Source of the DNA: an uncultured Eubacteriales bacterium
Lineage (GTDB): Bacteria > Bacillota > Clostridia > Christensenellales > Borkfalkiaceae
Length of the DNA stretch: 59,349 nt
Reading direction: 5' to 3'
NCBI GenBank assembly: GCA_958421945.1
Contig: CATZMZ010000010.1
Location: 1 to 59,349, forward strand
Within the stretch, counting starts at the first letter, position 1; every line of letters begins with the position of its first letter. Below are positions 7,754 to 15,165 of this stretch, piece by piece. Under the pieces are notes generated by a model. The model ran no database searches. It saw only the letters and a list, made by a program, of their open reading frames with translations, and was not told the DNA's origin. Made by a program: the position numbers and the translations under genes.

Positions 7754-8779
7754 CTAATACTTATAATTTTTATTCCTTCGTTCGTGCTTTACACGTTCTT
7801 CTTCAATTTCCGCTTCTATTTGTTGTAAACGCGGAACTTGCGCTGTTACGCTCGGTTTACACAAATCTTCTACAGCTGAGAAAAATACCTTCGTGGGATT
7901 TGCCCCGCTTAATATGTTCCTACACAAGTTAGGCGCATTGCTTGCTATGTACTTACCTATTTGAGCAAACTTGCCGTCTTTATCTTTCTCCGCTTTGAGT
8001 TTGCCGTTTCCCTTTGCCATATCAAGCGTATCTTGCATAGAACGGTCAAGCCGTTTGGTTAAGTCTTTATTTGCAACCGTTAACGCTATAACTTGCTCTT
8101 GCAGTTTACCACGTCGTTTAGGAATTTCTCCGTTTTTAGCTTCTTCTAAAGCATCAGCATAAACCTGATTTTCACGCTTAATCTCTTCCGCTTCTTCAAT
8201 AATCTTTTTCGCCTTGTACTCGGCAGTTGATAGATGTTTTGCTTGACTTCCTTCTTTGCCACGTTGCAATCCATATTTCTTGCCAACGGCTTCGTAAAAG
8301 TCTGTTTGTAGTTGTTGTAGTTTGGACTTATCAAATAAGTCTTTACTACAAAGTCTTCCATCGGGAGTAATTGGAATAAGATTTAAGTGCATATGCGGAG
8401 TCGTTTCGTCTAAATGCACAACCGCCGATATTACGTTTTCTTGCCCGTATCTCTCCTCAAAGAACTTGGCGCAATCTGAAAAGAAACTGTACTGCTTCAT
8501 TTTAGGCAAACCGTCGAAAAACGACTTGTCCGAGCCTACCACGAAAGAGTTCATTACCACTGCATCTTTTCGTGGATGTAATCCCAACTCTTTTATTCGG
8601 TTATTGATAAACTCAGTATAAGTAAGACCGCTAAAACTCATATGATAATTATCTTTTGTTCTTTCGTTATCTATTTGCGGATTGTCCGCTTCAAAGGTTT
8701 CGTCACGTTCGTTTTCTTCTTCAACGGGCGAAACTTCTTGTTTATGGTATTTCTCCATATGACATACTAAATATGATAT
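7754..8779 (-). CDS. MobV-family relaxase
   Basis: The protein nicks the transfer origin and leads the strand during mobilization by a helper conjugation system. Residues about 120-140 carry the His-Leu-Asp-Glu-Thr-Thr-Pro-His-Met-His metal-binding motif, and the C-terminal third is a coiled coil. The N-terminus aligns without gaps with MobM of pMV158 (as I remember it) if translation starts at the ATA codon 8777-8779, nine bases after AAGGAGG; the first ATG (8758) is 30 bases from that site and would cut the conserved N-terminus. At the position of the MobM nucleophile His22 this protein has Glu, in Glu-Asn-Glu-Arg. With the ATA start it has 341 residues. The predicted oriT lies just upstream. 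Confidence 0.88.
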   Translation of the reverse strand: MSYLVCHMEKYHKQEVSPVEEENERDETFEADNPQIDNERTKDNYHMSFSGLTYTEFINNRIKELGLHPRKDAVVMNSFVVGSDKSFFDGLPKMKQYSFFSDCAKFFEERYGQENVISAVVHLDETTPHMHLNLIPITPDGRLCSKDLFDKSKLQQLQTDFYEAVGKKYGLQRGKEGSQAKHLSTAEYKAKKIIEEAEEIKRENQVYADALEEAKNGEIPKRRGKLQEQVIALTVANKDLTKRLDRSMQDTLDMAKGNGKLKAEKDKDGKFAQIGKYIASNAPNLCRNILSGANPTKVFFSAVEDLCKPSVTAQVPRLQQIEAEIEEERVKHERRNKNYKY

Positions 8780-8825
8780 TTTCGTTTTCCTCCTTATTGT
8801 TTTTAGTCGAAATTTAGCCTCGCAG

Positions 8826-8870
8826 AGCCCACACTTCGATTATCGAAGTATAGTGGGCTACACTTTGCTA
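8826..8870 (+). other. Predicted MobV-type origin of transfer (oriT)
   Basis: A nested hairpin (AGCCCAC/GTGGGCT outside, ACTTCGA/TCGAAGT inside, loop TTA) is followed by AGTATAGTGGG and CTACACTTT. The spacing and the TATAGTG core match the pMV158 oriT, where the nick falls after TAGTGTG. By analogy the nick here would be between 8857 and 8858. The position directly upstream of the relaxase gene agrees. The assignment rests on remembered pMV158 sequence. Confidence 0.8.
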
Positions 8871-8914
8871 AAATTTATTAAAGTTTTTCTCTCATCCACC
8901 GCGGATTGAAAGTA

Positions 8915-8950
8915 TTAAAAAACTCTGCACAAGATAACCTTGCACAGAGT
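8915..8950 (-). terminator. Intrinsic terminator after the exonuclease gene
   Basis: On the minus strand a 12-base stem (8939-8950 with 8922-8933, two G-U pairs) with a five-base loop is followed by six T. It lies just downstream of the exonuclease stop codon and separates the importer-exonuclease operon from oriT. Confidence 0.85.
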
Positions 8951-8968
8951 CTTAAATAATGAATTTTA

Positions 8969-10084
8969 TTAAATTGTTATACCCTTTGCCTTTAAGATAT
9001 CTCCTATTGTCGTAGGGTTGTTTGTCTTGTCGATATACGTTTGAATCTTTCCCTTTTTCTTCTTTCGCTCTTTTCTTTCAGCGTAAAGTTTTCCGTTGAT
9101 ATGGTCAACTTTGCTCAAGTCTTCTAGCGTAAGATTCAACAACTTTAATGCTTCTTCTAACGATAAAATTTGTATTAACTTATTTTCTTTTTCTTCCGCT
9201 TGCTTTATGCTTGCAAAGCGAATTTCTTCCTCTTCACCGTCTTGATATTCGATAAAAATATCACACACGCTCGCCTTCCCTGTATAGGTTGCACCATACG
9301 AATATAGGCGTTCAATGATAGCAAGAAACTCATTAAATCTCTTCTTTTGAAAATGCGAACTAATACAAACGGTTTTCCCAAAGAATAAGTCATCCTGCTT
9401 TTCTTCCGACAATTTAAGTCTATGAATAAAATTCTTCATAAACTCATTTTGTGCTTTAAGATTACCGCCGTTTATCTTTTCAATGAGAGAAAGATTATGC
9501 TCTTTTGCTTTCTCCGCACGATAATCGTTATTGCGCTTTTTCAACATTTTAAGCGTTTCGGAAAGGGTTAAATTTTCTTTCTCACCTATAATTTGCAAAG
9601 CTCTAATTACAGCCCAAGAATCATCGTCGCTCTTATGTAACGTTATATCAGTTATTTGCAGTTCTTCCACAAAGCCTTCTACTGACGTGCGATTTTTCGC
9701 TTTCGTGTAACCTTGATATAGTTTTTGAAAATCGTAATACGTAAAACCTATCGGCTCTTTCTCGTACAGTTCATAAGCCGTTGCCAAAAAGCTTGCATCG
9801 TTAGAAAGAGAGAAACCAATGATTTGACAATCGGGAGTAGTTAAAATCCGCTTAATTCTTTCATAATAAAAGTCAAAAGTAGGACTGCTATAATAAACTT
9901 CTTCGGGGAACGCAAGCGAAATATCGCTTTCCTTTTCTCTACCCGTTAACTTAAATTTATATTCGGGATTTATCGTTATACAATCCCTTTCTAAAACATT
10001 AAACTGTTCGTCTATAAGCACATATCCAAATTCGCAGATATGTTGCCCATCACAACACTCAATATCAAATGATAAGTACTTCAT
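8969..10084 (-). CDS. DEDDh 3'-5' exonuclease with BRCT-like C-terminus
   Basis: The 371-residue protein starts with an RNase T/DnaQ-type exonuclease domain. The first acidic motif is Phe-Asp-Ile-Glu-Cys (Asp7, Glu9), a second Asp follows Ser-Leu-Ser-Asn, and the third motif His-Lys-Ser-Asp-Asp-Asp supplies His and Asp. A helical spacer follows, and residues about 235-300 look like a BRCT fold (Gly-Lys-Thr-Val-Cys-Ile-Ser start, Tyr-Gly-Ala in the middle). The architecture resembles epsilon-like exonuclease-BRCT proteins. A GGGAG site lies six bases before the ATG. It follows the ABC transporter genes by 15 bases and precedes a terminator, so it is the last gene of that operon. A role in processing element DNA is a guess. 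Confidence 0.72.
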   Translation of the reverse strand: MKYLSFDIECCDGQHICEFGYVLIDEQFNVLERDCITINPEYKFKLTGREKESDISLAFPEEVYYSSPTFDFYYERIKRILTTPDCQIIGFSLSNDASFLATAYELYEKEPIGFTYYDFQKLYQGYTKAKNRTSVEGFVEELQITDITLHKSDDDSWAVIRALQIIGEKENLTLSETLKMLKKRNNDYRAEKAKEHNLSLIEKINGGNLKAQNEFMKNFIHRLKLSEEKQDDLFFGKTVCISSHFQKKRFNEFLAIIERLYSYGATYTGKASVCDIFIEYQDGEEEEIRFASIKQAEEKENKLIQILSLEEALKLLNLTLEDLSKVDHINGKLYAERKERKKKKGKIQTYIDKTNNPTTIGDILKAKGITI

Positions 10085-10099
10085 TTGTTTCTCCCACTA

Positions 10100-10876
10100 T
10101 CAATCCATAAAAGATATTTCCTTGTACGGAAGTTCTGCGCTATAACAAATATCTTCACCATACACAGTCTTTAACGCTTCAATATTTATAATATCTTCAG
10201 CTTGTCCTTGCGCCAAAATTTTTCCGTGTCTTAGTAAAAATACATTGCTACTTAAATATAGCGCGTGATTAGGGTTATGGGATGATAAAATAAAAGTTTT
10301 CCCCTGTTCTTTAGCAATTCTTTTAATTATAGATAAAACAGCGTGCTGATTCTTTATATCCAAAGCAGAAGTCGGCTCATCTAAAATCACTAAATTCGTA
10401 TCTTGCACAATAGCCGCACAAATAGAAACGATTTGTCTTTCACCGCCGCTAATTTCGCCCAATTTTTTATCAAGCAAATGCGTAATCCCAAACTGTTTAG
10501 CACAATCCAAACCCCTCTTTTTATCTTCTTCCTTGGGAGATTGATAAAAATTCATTTTATTAACAGTTCCAAACAATAAGTAATCTAATACAGGAAAATC
10601 GTCAACTGCATTAGAGCGTTGTGCAACGTACGCCATTTTCTTTGCCCGTTCTTTTATAGAAAGTCCTTTCAAATTTTCTCCATCTATAAAAACTTCGCCT
10701 TGATAGTTTTCCAATAACCCTGCAATCGTTTTTATAAGAGTCGTTTTCCCCGAACCATTTAAGCCTATTAAAACGTTGACTGTACCTTTTTCGCAAGAAA
10801 AATTTAATTTATCTAAAACAAGTTTCCCCTTCCTTTGATACATAAAAGAAAGTTCTTTAACGTCAATCATTTTCAC
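10100..10876 (-). CDS. FecE-like ABC transporter ATPase
   Basis: The 258-residue ATPase has Walker A Gly-Leu-Asn-Gly-Ser-Gly-Lys-Thr, signature Ile-Ser-Gly-Gly-Glu, Walker B Leu-Val-Ile-Leu-Asp-Glu-Pro and a switch His in Ser-Ser-His-Asn. This is the pattern of the FecE/BtuD/FhuC branch that powers uptake of ferric siderophores, heme or cobalamin. Translation probably starts at GTG 10876, ten bases after AGGAGG; the gene overlaps the permease by 14 bases. It works with the permease and lipoprotein encoded immediately upstream. The substrate cannot be decided from the sequence. Confidence 0.93.
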   Translation of the reverse strand: MKMIDVKELSFMYQRKGKLVLDKLNFSCEKGTVNVLIGLNGSGKTTLIKTIAGLLENYQGEVFIDGENLKGLSIKERAKKMAYVAQRSNAVDDFPVLDYLLFGTVNKMNFYQSPKEEDKKRGLDCAKQFGITHLLDKKLGEISGGERQIVSICAAIVQDTNLVILDEPTSALDIKNQHAVLSIIKRIAKEQGKTFILSSHNPNHALYLSSNVFLLRHGKILAQGQAEDIINIEALKTVYGEDICYSAELPYKEISFMD

Positions 10877-11879
10877 GAATCGTATCCCTCCTTACAAAAA
10901 GCAATAAAACGAAAATAATTGTTCCAAAGAACCCTGTTACCGCAGATAAAGGAATTTCCGCCGCCGTAAATACACGAGAAAGAATATCGGCAATTACCAT
11001 AAACGTTGCTCCGAAAAGCATACACATAGGAATCGTTTTCTTCGTATCTCTGCCGAGCATCAATCTAACGATATGCGGAACAACTAATCCTATCCAACTA
11101 ATCGTTCCCGCAAAAGCAACCGAACTTGCCGTAAGCAACGTTGCCACGATAATAATTAACGTTCTATACGCTCTATAATTTATTCCCCTCGTTTGCGCTT
11201 CTTCTCTTCCAAGCGCAACGATATTAACACGATAACTTATTGAAAGAATAACTATTGAACAAATTGCTACAATAGGCAACAATACGTAAACGTCTTCCAT
11301 TACAGAATGTTCAAACGAACCCATAAGCCAAAACGTGATACTTGCAAGCGTTGTTTCTGCATCGGCAAGGTATTTAATAAACGATAATATCGCACCCATA
11401 CATCCACCGACAATGATACCCGAAAGCGTTAATACCATTGACGATTTGTTTTGAAAGGCTTTTGCAACAAACATCGTAGCAAGCACAGTCAAAACGCCAA
11501 ATCCGAAAGCAAAGAAACTTACAAAAACCGAAGATAAACCAAGCACGATTGCAAGCGCAGCGCCAACACCTGCACCTGAAGAAACGCCAAGCAAATCAGG
11601 CGAAACCAACTTGTTTTGAAAGGTTTCTTGATATAAAAGTCCCGAAACACTTAAAGCAAGTCCTGTAAGTGCTGCAATAATCGTTCTCGGTAAACGCAAA
11701 TTCATCACGATACTGCGTTCCATTTCATATCCGCTTTGGCTAAATAACATTTTGAAAAAATTGCCGATAGAGATATCGTATCTTCCTACTATTAAAGCCA
11801 AAATGAAAACAACCACAAAGGTCAGGCTAACGAGCGTAAAAAATACGCCCGTTAGCCAACTTTTCTTTTGATTAAGCAA
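10863..11879 (-). CDS. FecCD-family ABC permease
   Basis: This 338-residue membrane protein has about nine to ten hydrophobic segments and the FecCD hallmarks: Arg-Leu-Pro-Arg near residue 60, Pro-Asp-Leu-Leu-Gly-Val-Ser-Ser-Gly-Ala-Gly at about 94, and Gly-Leu-Val-Val-Pro-His-Ile-Val-Arg near residue 267. It forms the channel of an importer for an iron complex or corrinoid. The likely start is TTG 11877-11879 with GGGAGG nine bases upstream, overlapping the end of the lipoprotein gene by eight bases. Only one permease gene is present, so it would act as a homodimer, as in BtuC. Confidence 0.93.
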   Translation of the reverse strand: MLNQKKSWLTGVFFTLVSLTFVVVFILALIVGRYDISIGNFFKMLFSQSGYEMERSIVMNLRLPRTIIAALTGLALSVSGLLYQETFQNKLVSPDLLGVSSGAGVGAALAIVLGLSSVFVSFFAFGFGVLTVLATMFVAKAFQNKSSMVLTLSGIIVGGCMGAILSFIKYLADAETTLASITFWLMGSFEHSVMEDVYVLLPIVAICSIVILSISYRVNIVALGREEAQTRGINYRAYRTLIIIVATLLTASSVAFAGTISWIGLVVPHIVRLMLGRDTKKTIPMCMLFGATFMVIADILSRVFTAAEIPLSAVTGFFGTIIFVLLLFVRRDTIREND

Positions 11880-12948
11880 GTAAGTTCCCCTCCCTACTTA
11901 AACCGTTAAGCATATTTTGAGCTTCCACATCCGTAAGTTCCACTCCAAAGAATTCCTTACTCAAATCTTGAATTTGCTTTTTAACGTCGTAGTTAAAATA
12001 GTTCGGATAGAGTTTATTCGCTTGGTCACAAAGGAACACGGGAGAGAATACTCCTAATTGTTCAAACATCGTAAGACCAATAGGAATATTAAAAACTTGT
12101 CCGTTTTTAACAGCATCAAGATTTTTATAAGGTTCTTCTTGTAATGCGTTCATTAAGGTTTTTTGATAAATACCACCCACTACGAACACGTCGGGATTTT
12201 GCTCGCAAATTTCTTCCGCCGATGGTTTATTTGATTCAAATTGGTCGTTTAAAGGTTTCATACCAAGAACTTTATAAGCATACTCCGTAAACGAGCCAAC
12301 CGTTTCCGTGTAACCTACGCCTTTATTCTTGTCGCCACGCACGTAATAAACCGTCCTTTGCCTATCACTATGCTTTGCAAGTTCTGATTGAATGCCTGAA
12401 ATCGTGTTTTGCATATGCGCTTTCCAAGCATCCACCTTTTGTGCCACTTCTTCACTTTCCCAAATTTGCTTTACTAAATCCGCAAAGAAATATACATATC
12501 CACTAAAATCGGGATTGCCGTATAAACTAACGTTCAACGCCTTGATTCCGTGTTCTTTTAATCCGTCCGTTATGTATTTTTCGGGAGAAAACACGATATC
12601 TACCTCACGTGCAATATAAGTTTCATAACTTTCTTGATACGCCAAACTATATCTTACATTTGCTTTTGTATCAAATACCGACGACCACTCGTTGTCAAGC
12701 AAAGAATAATAAACACCGTCTATACTATCTGCCACCCCAAAAGCAATCAAAAGATCGTAAGTCGTTCTTGACGCACAAGCTACCTTTTTAGGGTTCTTTT
12801 TGACCGTTACTTGTTCCCCAAGCATATCCGTTACAGTAACAGTTTCATCGTCGCTGTTTGTATTTCCACAACCCACGATAGAAATCGCCATTGTGAAACA
12901 TAAAACAACACCAAGTAACATTGAAATAATTCTTTTTAACTTTGACAT
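11872..12948 (-). CDS. Substrate-binding lipoprotein of a FecB/BtuF-type importer
   Basis: The N-terminus is a lipoprotein signal (Lys-Arg, hydrophobic stretch, Ile-Val-Gly-Cys with the lipid Cys near residue 27). The mature part begins like other class III binding proteins (Val-Thr-Asp-Met-Leu-Gly, then Lys-Lys-Asn-Pro-Lys-Lys-Val) and has two lobes joined by a long helix. It would be anchored outside the membrane and deliver an iron chelate, heme or cobalamin to the permease. An AAGGAG site lies eight bases before the ATG. It is the first gene of the operon lipoprotein-permease-ATPase-exonuclease. The 5' leader contains an inverted repeat that may be regulatory. Confidence 0.9.
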   Translation of the reverse strand: MSKLKRIISMLLGVVLCFTMAISIVGCGNTNSDDETVTVTDMLGEQVTVKKNPKKVACASRTTYDLLIAFGVADSIDGVYYSLLDNEWSSVFDTKANVRYSLAYQESYETYIAREVDIVFSPEKYITDGLKEHGIKALNVSLYGNPDFSGYVYFFADLVKQIWESEEVAQKVDAWKAHMQNTISGIQSELAKHSDRQRTVYYVRGDKNKGVGYTETVGSFTEYAYKVLGMKPLNDQFESNKPSAEEICEQNPDVFVVGGIYQKTLMNALQEEPYKNLDAVKNGQVFNIPIGLTMFEQLGVFSPVFLCDQANKLYPNYFNYDVKKQIQDLSKEFFGVELTDVEAQNMLNGLSREGNLLA

Positions 12949-12964
12949 AGTTTTTACTCCTTTT

Positions 12965-13055
12965 GAGATTATCCAACAAATACCGACCGCCCGAATTGTA
13001 GAGCGCAGACGAACGGCTATGTCTACCGGCGTCTACTACTCTTAAAGGTAATCTC
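12965..13055 (-). promoter_or_regulatory. Possibly structured 5' leader of the importer operon
   Basis: The leader is closed by GAGATTA/TAATCTC arms (13049-13055 with 12965-12971), extended by two G-C pairs past a single bulged base, and the closing arm ends about ten bases before the AAGGAG site. Inside, AGACG/CGTCT and GTAG/CTAC segments could form a second stem, followed by a GC-rich part. The form is that of a riboswitch-like element controlling an importer. I could not match the consensus of cobalamin, THF, Mn or NiCo riboswitches, so the type is open. Confidence 0.42.
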
Positions 13056-13085
13056 TTAAATAATTTAATTTTTACGGTCTTTTTA

Positions 13086-13571
13086 TTATCCCTTTTGTAT
13101 AGACTTCAAAATCCTATTAAATTCTTCTTCATCCTTAGCATCAATCAATTGATTGATTTTCTCGTTAAATTCCGCCATCGTCATATCCTTAAATCCTTTT
13201 TGACGGGACAGCCTTTTTGTCAACCTTTGCTTAGCATTAAACTCTTTTAATGCAAGATATTGCAACTCAGGATTATTTTCCATTTCTCTACTTACCTTGT
13301 TGTATTCGCGAATAGGCATATTTCCACATCTTCTATACAAGTATTCTCGTTTAACCATTTCAAGAAGGTCGCCTTGCTCTCTTATTATTCTTTCCTCCAC
13401 GGAAATTTCTCTTATTTCAAGGATTTCATCCAATTCAATATCTTTTTTGATTTGCTCGATTGCTTCTTCTTTACTATCAGCCTTCACCACCCATTCACAA
13501 GGCAAAAGCGTCACATCTGGATCCGCCTCCATAATTTCGTCTTTATAAGTGAAATTAACAAAATAATACAT
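13086..13571 (-). CDS. Uncharacterised helical protein in the HTH operon
   Basis: The 161-residue protein has an N-terminal beta part with aromatic residues (Tyr-Tyr-Phe-Val-Asn-Phe) and a charged helical remainder with no membrane segment, cysteine cluster or known motif that I recognise. It starts two bases after the stop of the small XRE gene, with AAGGAG seven bases before the ATG, so it is co-expressed with that regulator. A pair of small HTH gene plus uncharacterised partner could be a regulatory or toxin-antitoxin-like unit, but nothing in the sequence proves this. Confidence 0.6.
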   Translation of the reverse strand: MYYFVNFTYKDEIMEADPDVTLLPCEWVVKADSKEEAIEQIKKDIELDEILEIREISVEERIIREQGDLLEMVKREYLYRRCGNMPIREYNKVSREMENNPELQYLALKEFNAKQRLTKRLSRQKGFKDMTMAEFNEKINQLIDAKDEEEFNRILKSIQKG

Positions 13572-13573
13572 AC

Positions 13574-13816
13574 TTATTCTCCTTTTTCTCTATCATCTTT
13601 TTTCTTCAACAATTCAAAAACATCAACTTCTAGAAAATCTGCAATTTCCTCTAATGTATCAATGTTTTTGACACCTGCGTTCAACCACCTACTAACTGTT
13701 CTGATTTCCGCTCCAAACTCATAAGCAAAATTTTCCTGCGTCCTATATCTAGAACTTCGTATCAATCGCTTTAAGTTTATCCCGGCAATCAAGCTTAATG
13801 AAAGTTCATTGCTCAT
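13574..13816 (-). CDS. Small XRE-family helix-turn-helix regulator
   Basis: The 80-residue protein is essentially one Cro/C1-type HTH: Thr-Gln-Glu-Asn-Phe-Ala in helix 2, then Arg-Thr-Val-Ser-Arg-Trp-Leu-Asn in the recognition helix, and Leu-Glu-Val-Asp-Val-Phe-Glu-Leu-Leu at the end as in many phage-like repressors. AAGGAGG lies five bases upstream of the ATG. It directly precedes the 161-residue gene. It likely represses promoters of the element, possibly its own. Confidence 0.88.
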   Translation of the reverse strand: MSNELSLSLIAGINLKRLIRSSRYRTQENFAYEFGAEIRTVSRWLNAGVKNIDTLEEIADFLEVDVFELLKKKDDREKGE

Positions 13817-13898
13817 GTAGCCCTCCTTTGAGTTTTTGTAACTACATTGTAACTCAAATATTTTTATCAGTCTACGACATTTTTTGTCCTATTTCACG

Positions 13899-15032
13899 TC
13901 ATTTATCGCAAGACAAAATCTTACTCTTTTCTTTCAATATTCCTTTTAATTTCTCGCAGACAGATTGTAACACTACCCCCACGTAAGCAATACAACCGTA
14001 TCCATAAGAATCAGCGACTACCCTTCCTTCTACATCAATTTTATAAGGATAAGGTGATTCCATATATTTAACACCTTGAAGATATAATTGTGCTTGTTTT
14101 TTGTGTCCTATTGCAAAATTCAGCATCTCTTCGCTTAAACAATGACCTTTCAACAACAAATAGTTCAAAACCAAATTAAAAGAAGCTGAAACAGATGGTA
14201 CGTGTTCAAGTTCTTCACATCTTTCTCTCCCTTTATTGCTTTTATAGTATACAATTCCACCGTTCCATTCTTCCCATTCCTCTTTTGTTAAGGTAAATGA
14301 ACGCAAATAAGCGTTTAATATATTTTCCGTTTTTAGCAACTTTTCAATCATTTGTTTGCTGAACACATAACCATCGCGGCGAAATTGTGTTTCTTGAAAC
14401 GCCTCCAATTCACAGTCCTCTTTCTTCTGCAATATAGGTCGTGTCGGTTTAATTAAATATTGAAACAGTTCAACATCATCATACTCTAACGCTAAATCAA
14501 TAAACTCATTGAATTTATCTTCCATCCCCGTCAAATTTCCAACGCGAATAGCCGTACTCATTTGAGTTCCCCATATAGACAAGTATCCTTTTTGAAACAT
14601 ATATTTGATTAGTTCAACTTGTTTAAATTCTATAAGATAATCTAAAATAGTCTTGTCAAACTCATCATAATTTTCGCCGATGATACTACCATAGTCATTT
14701 TCCGTATGCATCAACTGTTCCAATCGTTCCTTATCCCCACTTTTCGCAACTGCATACAAGGAGAATGGTCTATCGTCAAAGTTTTTCCTTTGCGAACCTG
14801 CCATTAAGATATTCTCTATACTAACGTTAAAAACTTGCGCCAAATAATAAATATGGTCAATCCCCGGATAACGCTCACCCGCAATCCATTTGCATACATT
14901 ATCACGAGAAACAGGTCTACCTTCTATCTCTGTTAATTTTTTAGATAAAACCGCTTGTTTCCATTGACGCTCATTTAATAGAAAATCAATGTATGCACCA
15001 ACTTCGTTTTTATCTTTTATTGTCATTGCCAT
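13899..15032 (-). CDS. XRE-type HTH protein with ankyrin-like region
   Basis: The 377-residue protein has an N-terminal HTH (about 10-80: Arg-Pro-Val-Ser-Arg-Asp-Asn-Val-Cys-Lys-Trp in the recognition helix, then Tyr-Leu-Ala-Gln-Val-Phe-Asn-Val). Residues about 90-200 resemble degenerate ankyrin repeats, with Ala-Lys-Ser-Gly-Asp-Lys-Glu-Arg-Leu and Asp-Tyr-Leu-Ile-Glu-Phe-Lys-Gln-Val-Glu-Leu-Ile units. The C-terminal third is not recognised. GGAGG lies seven bases before the ATG. A DNA-binding domain fused to a protein-interaction region suggests a regulator that senses a partner protein. It stands alone between gaps of more than 80 and 130 bases. Confidence 0.75.
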   Translation of the reverse strand: MAMTIKDKNEVGAYIDFLLNERQWKQAVLSKKLTEIEGRPVSRDNVCKWIAGERYPGIDHIYYLAQVFNVSIENILMAGSQRKNFDDRPFSLYAVAKSGDKERLEQLMHTENDYGSIIGENYDEFDKTILDYLIEFKQVELIKYMFQKGYLSIWGTQMSTAIRVGNLTGMEDKFNEFIDLALEYDDVELFQYLIKPTRPILQKKEDCELEAFQETQFRRDGYVFSKQMIEKLLKTENILNAYLRSFTLTKEEWEEWNGGIVYYKSNKGRERCEELEHVPSVSASFNLVLNYLLLKGHCLSEEMLNFAIGHKKQAQLYLQGVKYMESPYPYKIDVEGRVVADSYGYGCIAYVGVVLQSVCEKLKGILKEKSKILSCDK

Positions 15033-15165
15033 AATAACACCTCCAAATGTTGCAATGCTATTATAGCACTATAAAAGTTTTTAATCAATAAGGTTGTATG
15101 CAAATATTTGTATTTATTACGATACGCATTACAGCTTTTTAATCGTCTTGCAAACTTTCAATTGT

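Noticed and set aside
12950..13060. Cobalamin riboswitch upstream of the importer
   Set aside because: No GCCACTG box or other conserved cobalamin core could be found; only an unspecific closing stem is visible, so I list it as an unassigned structured leader.
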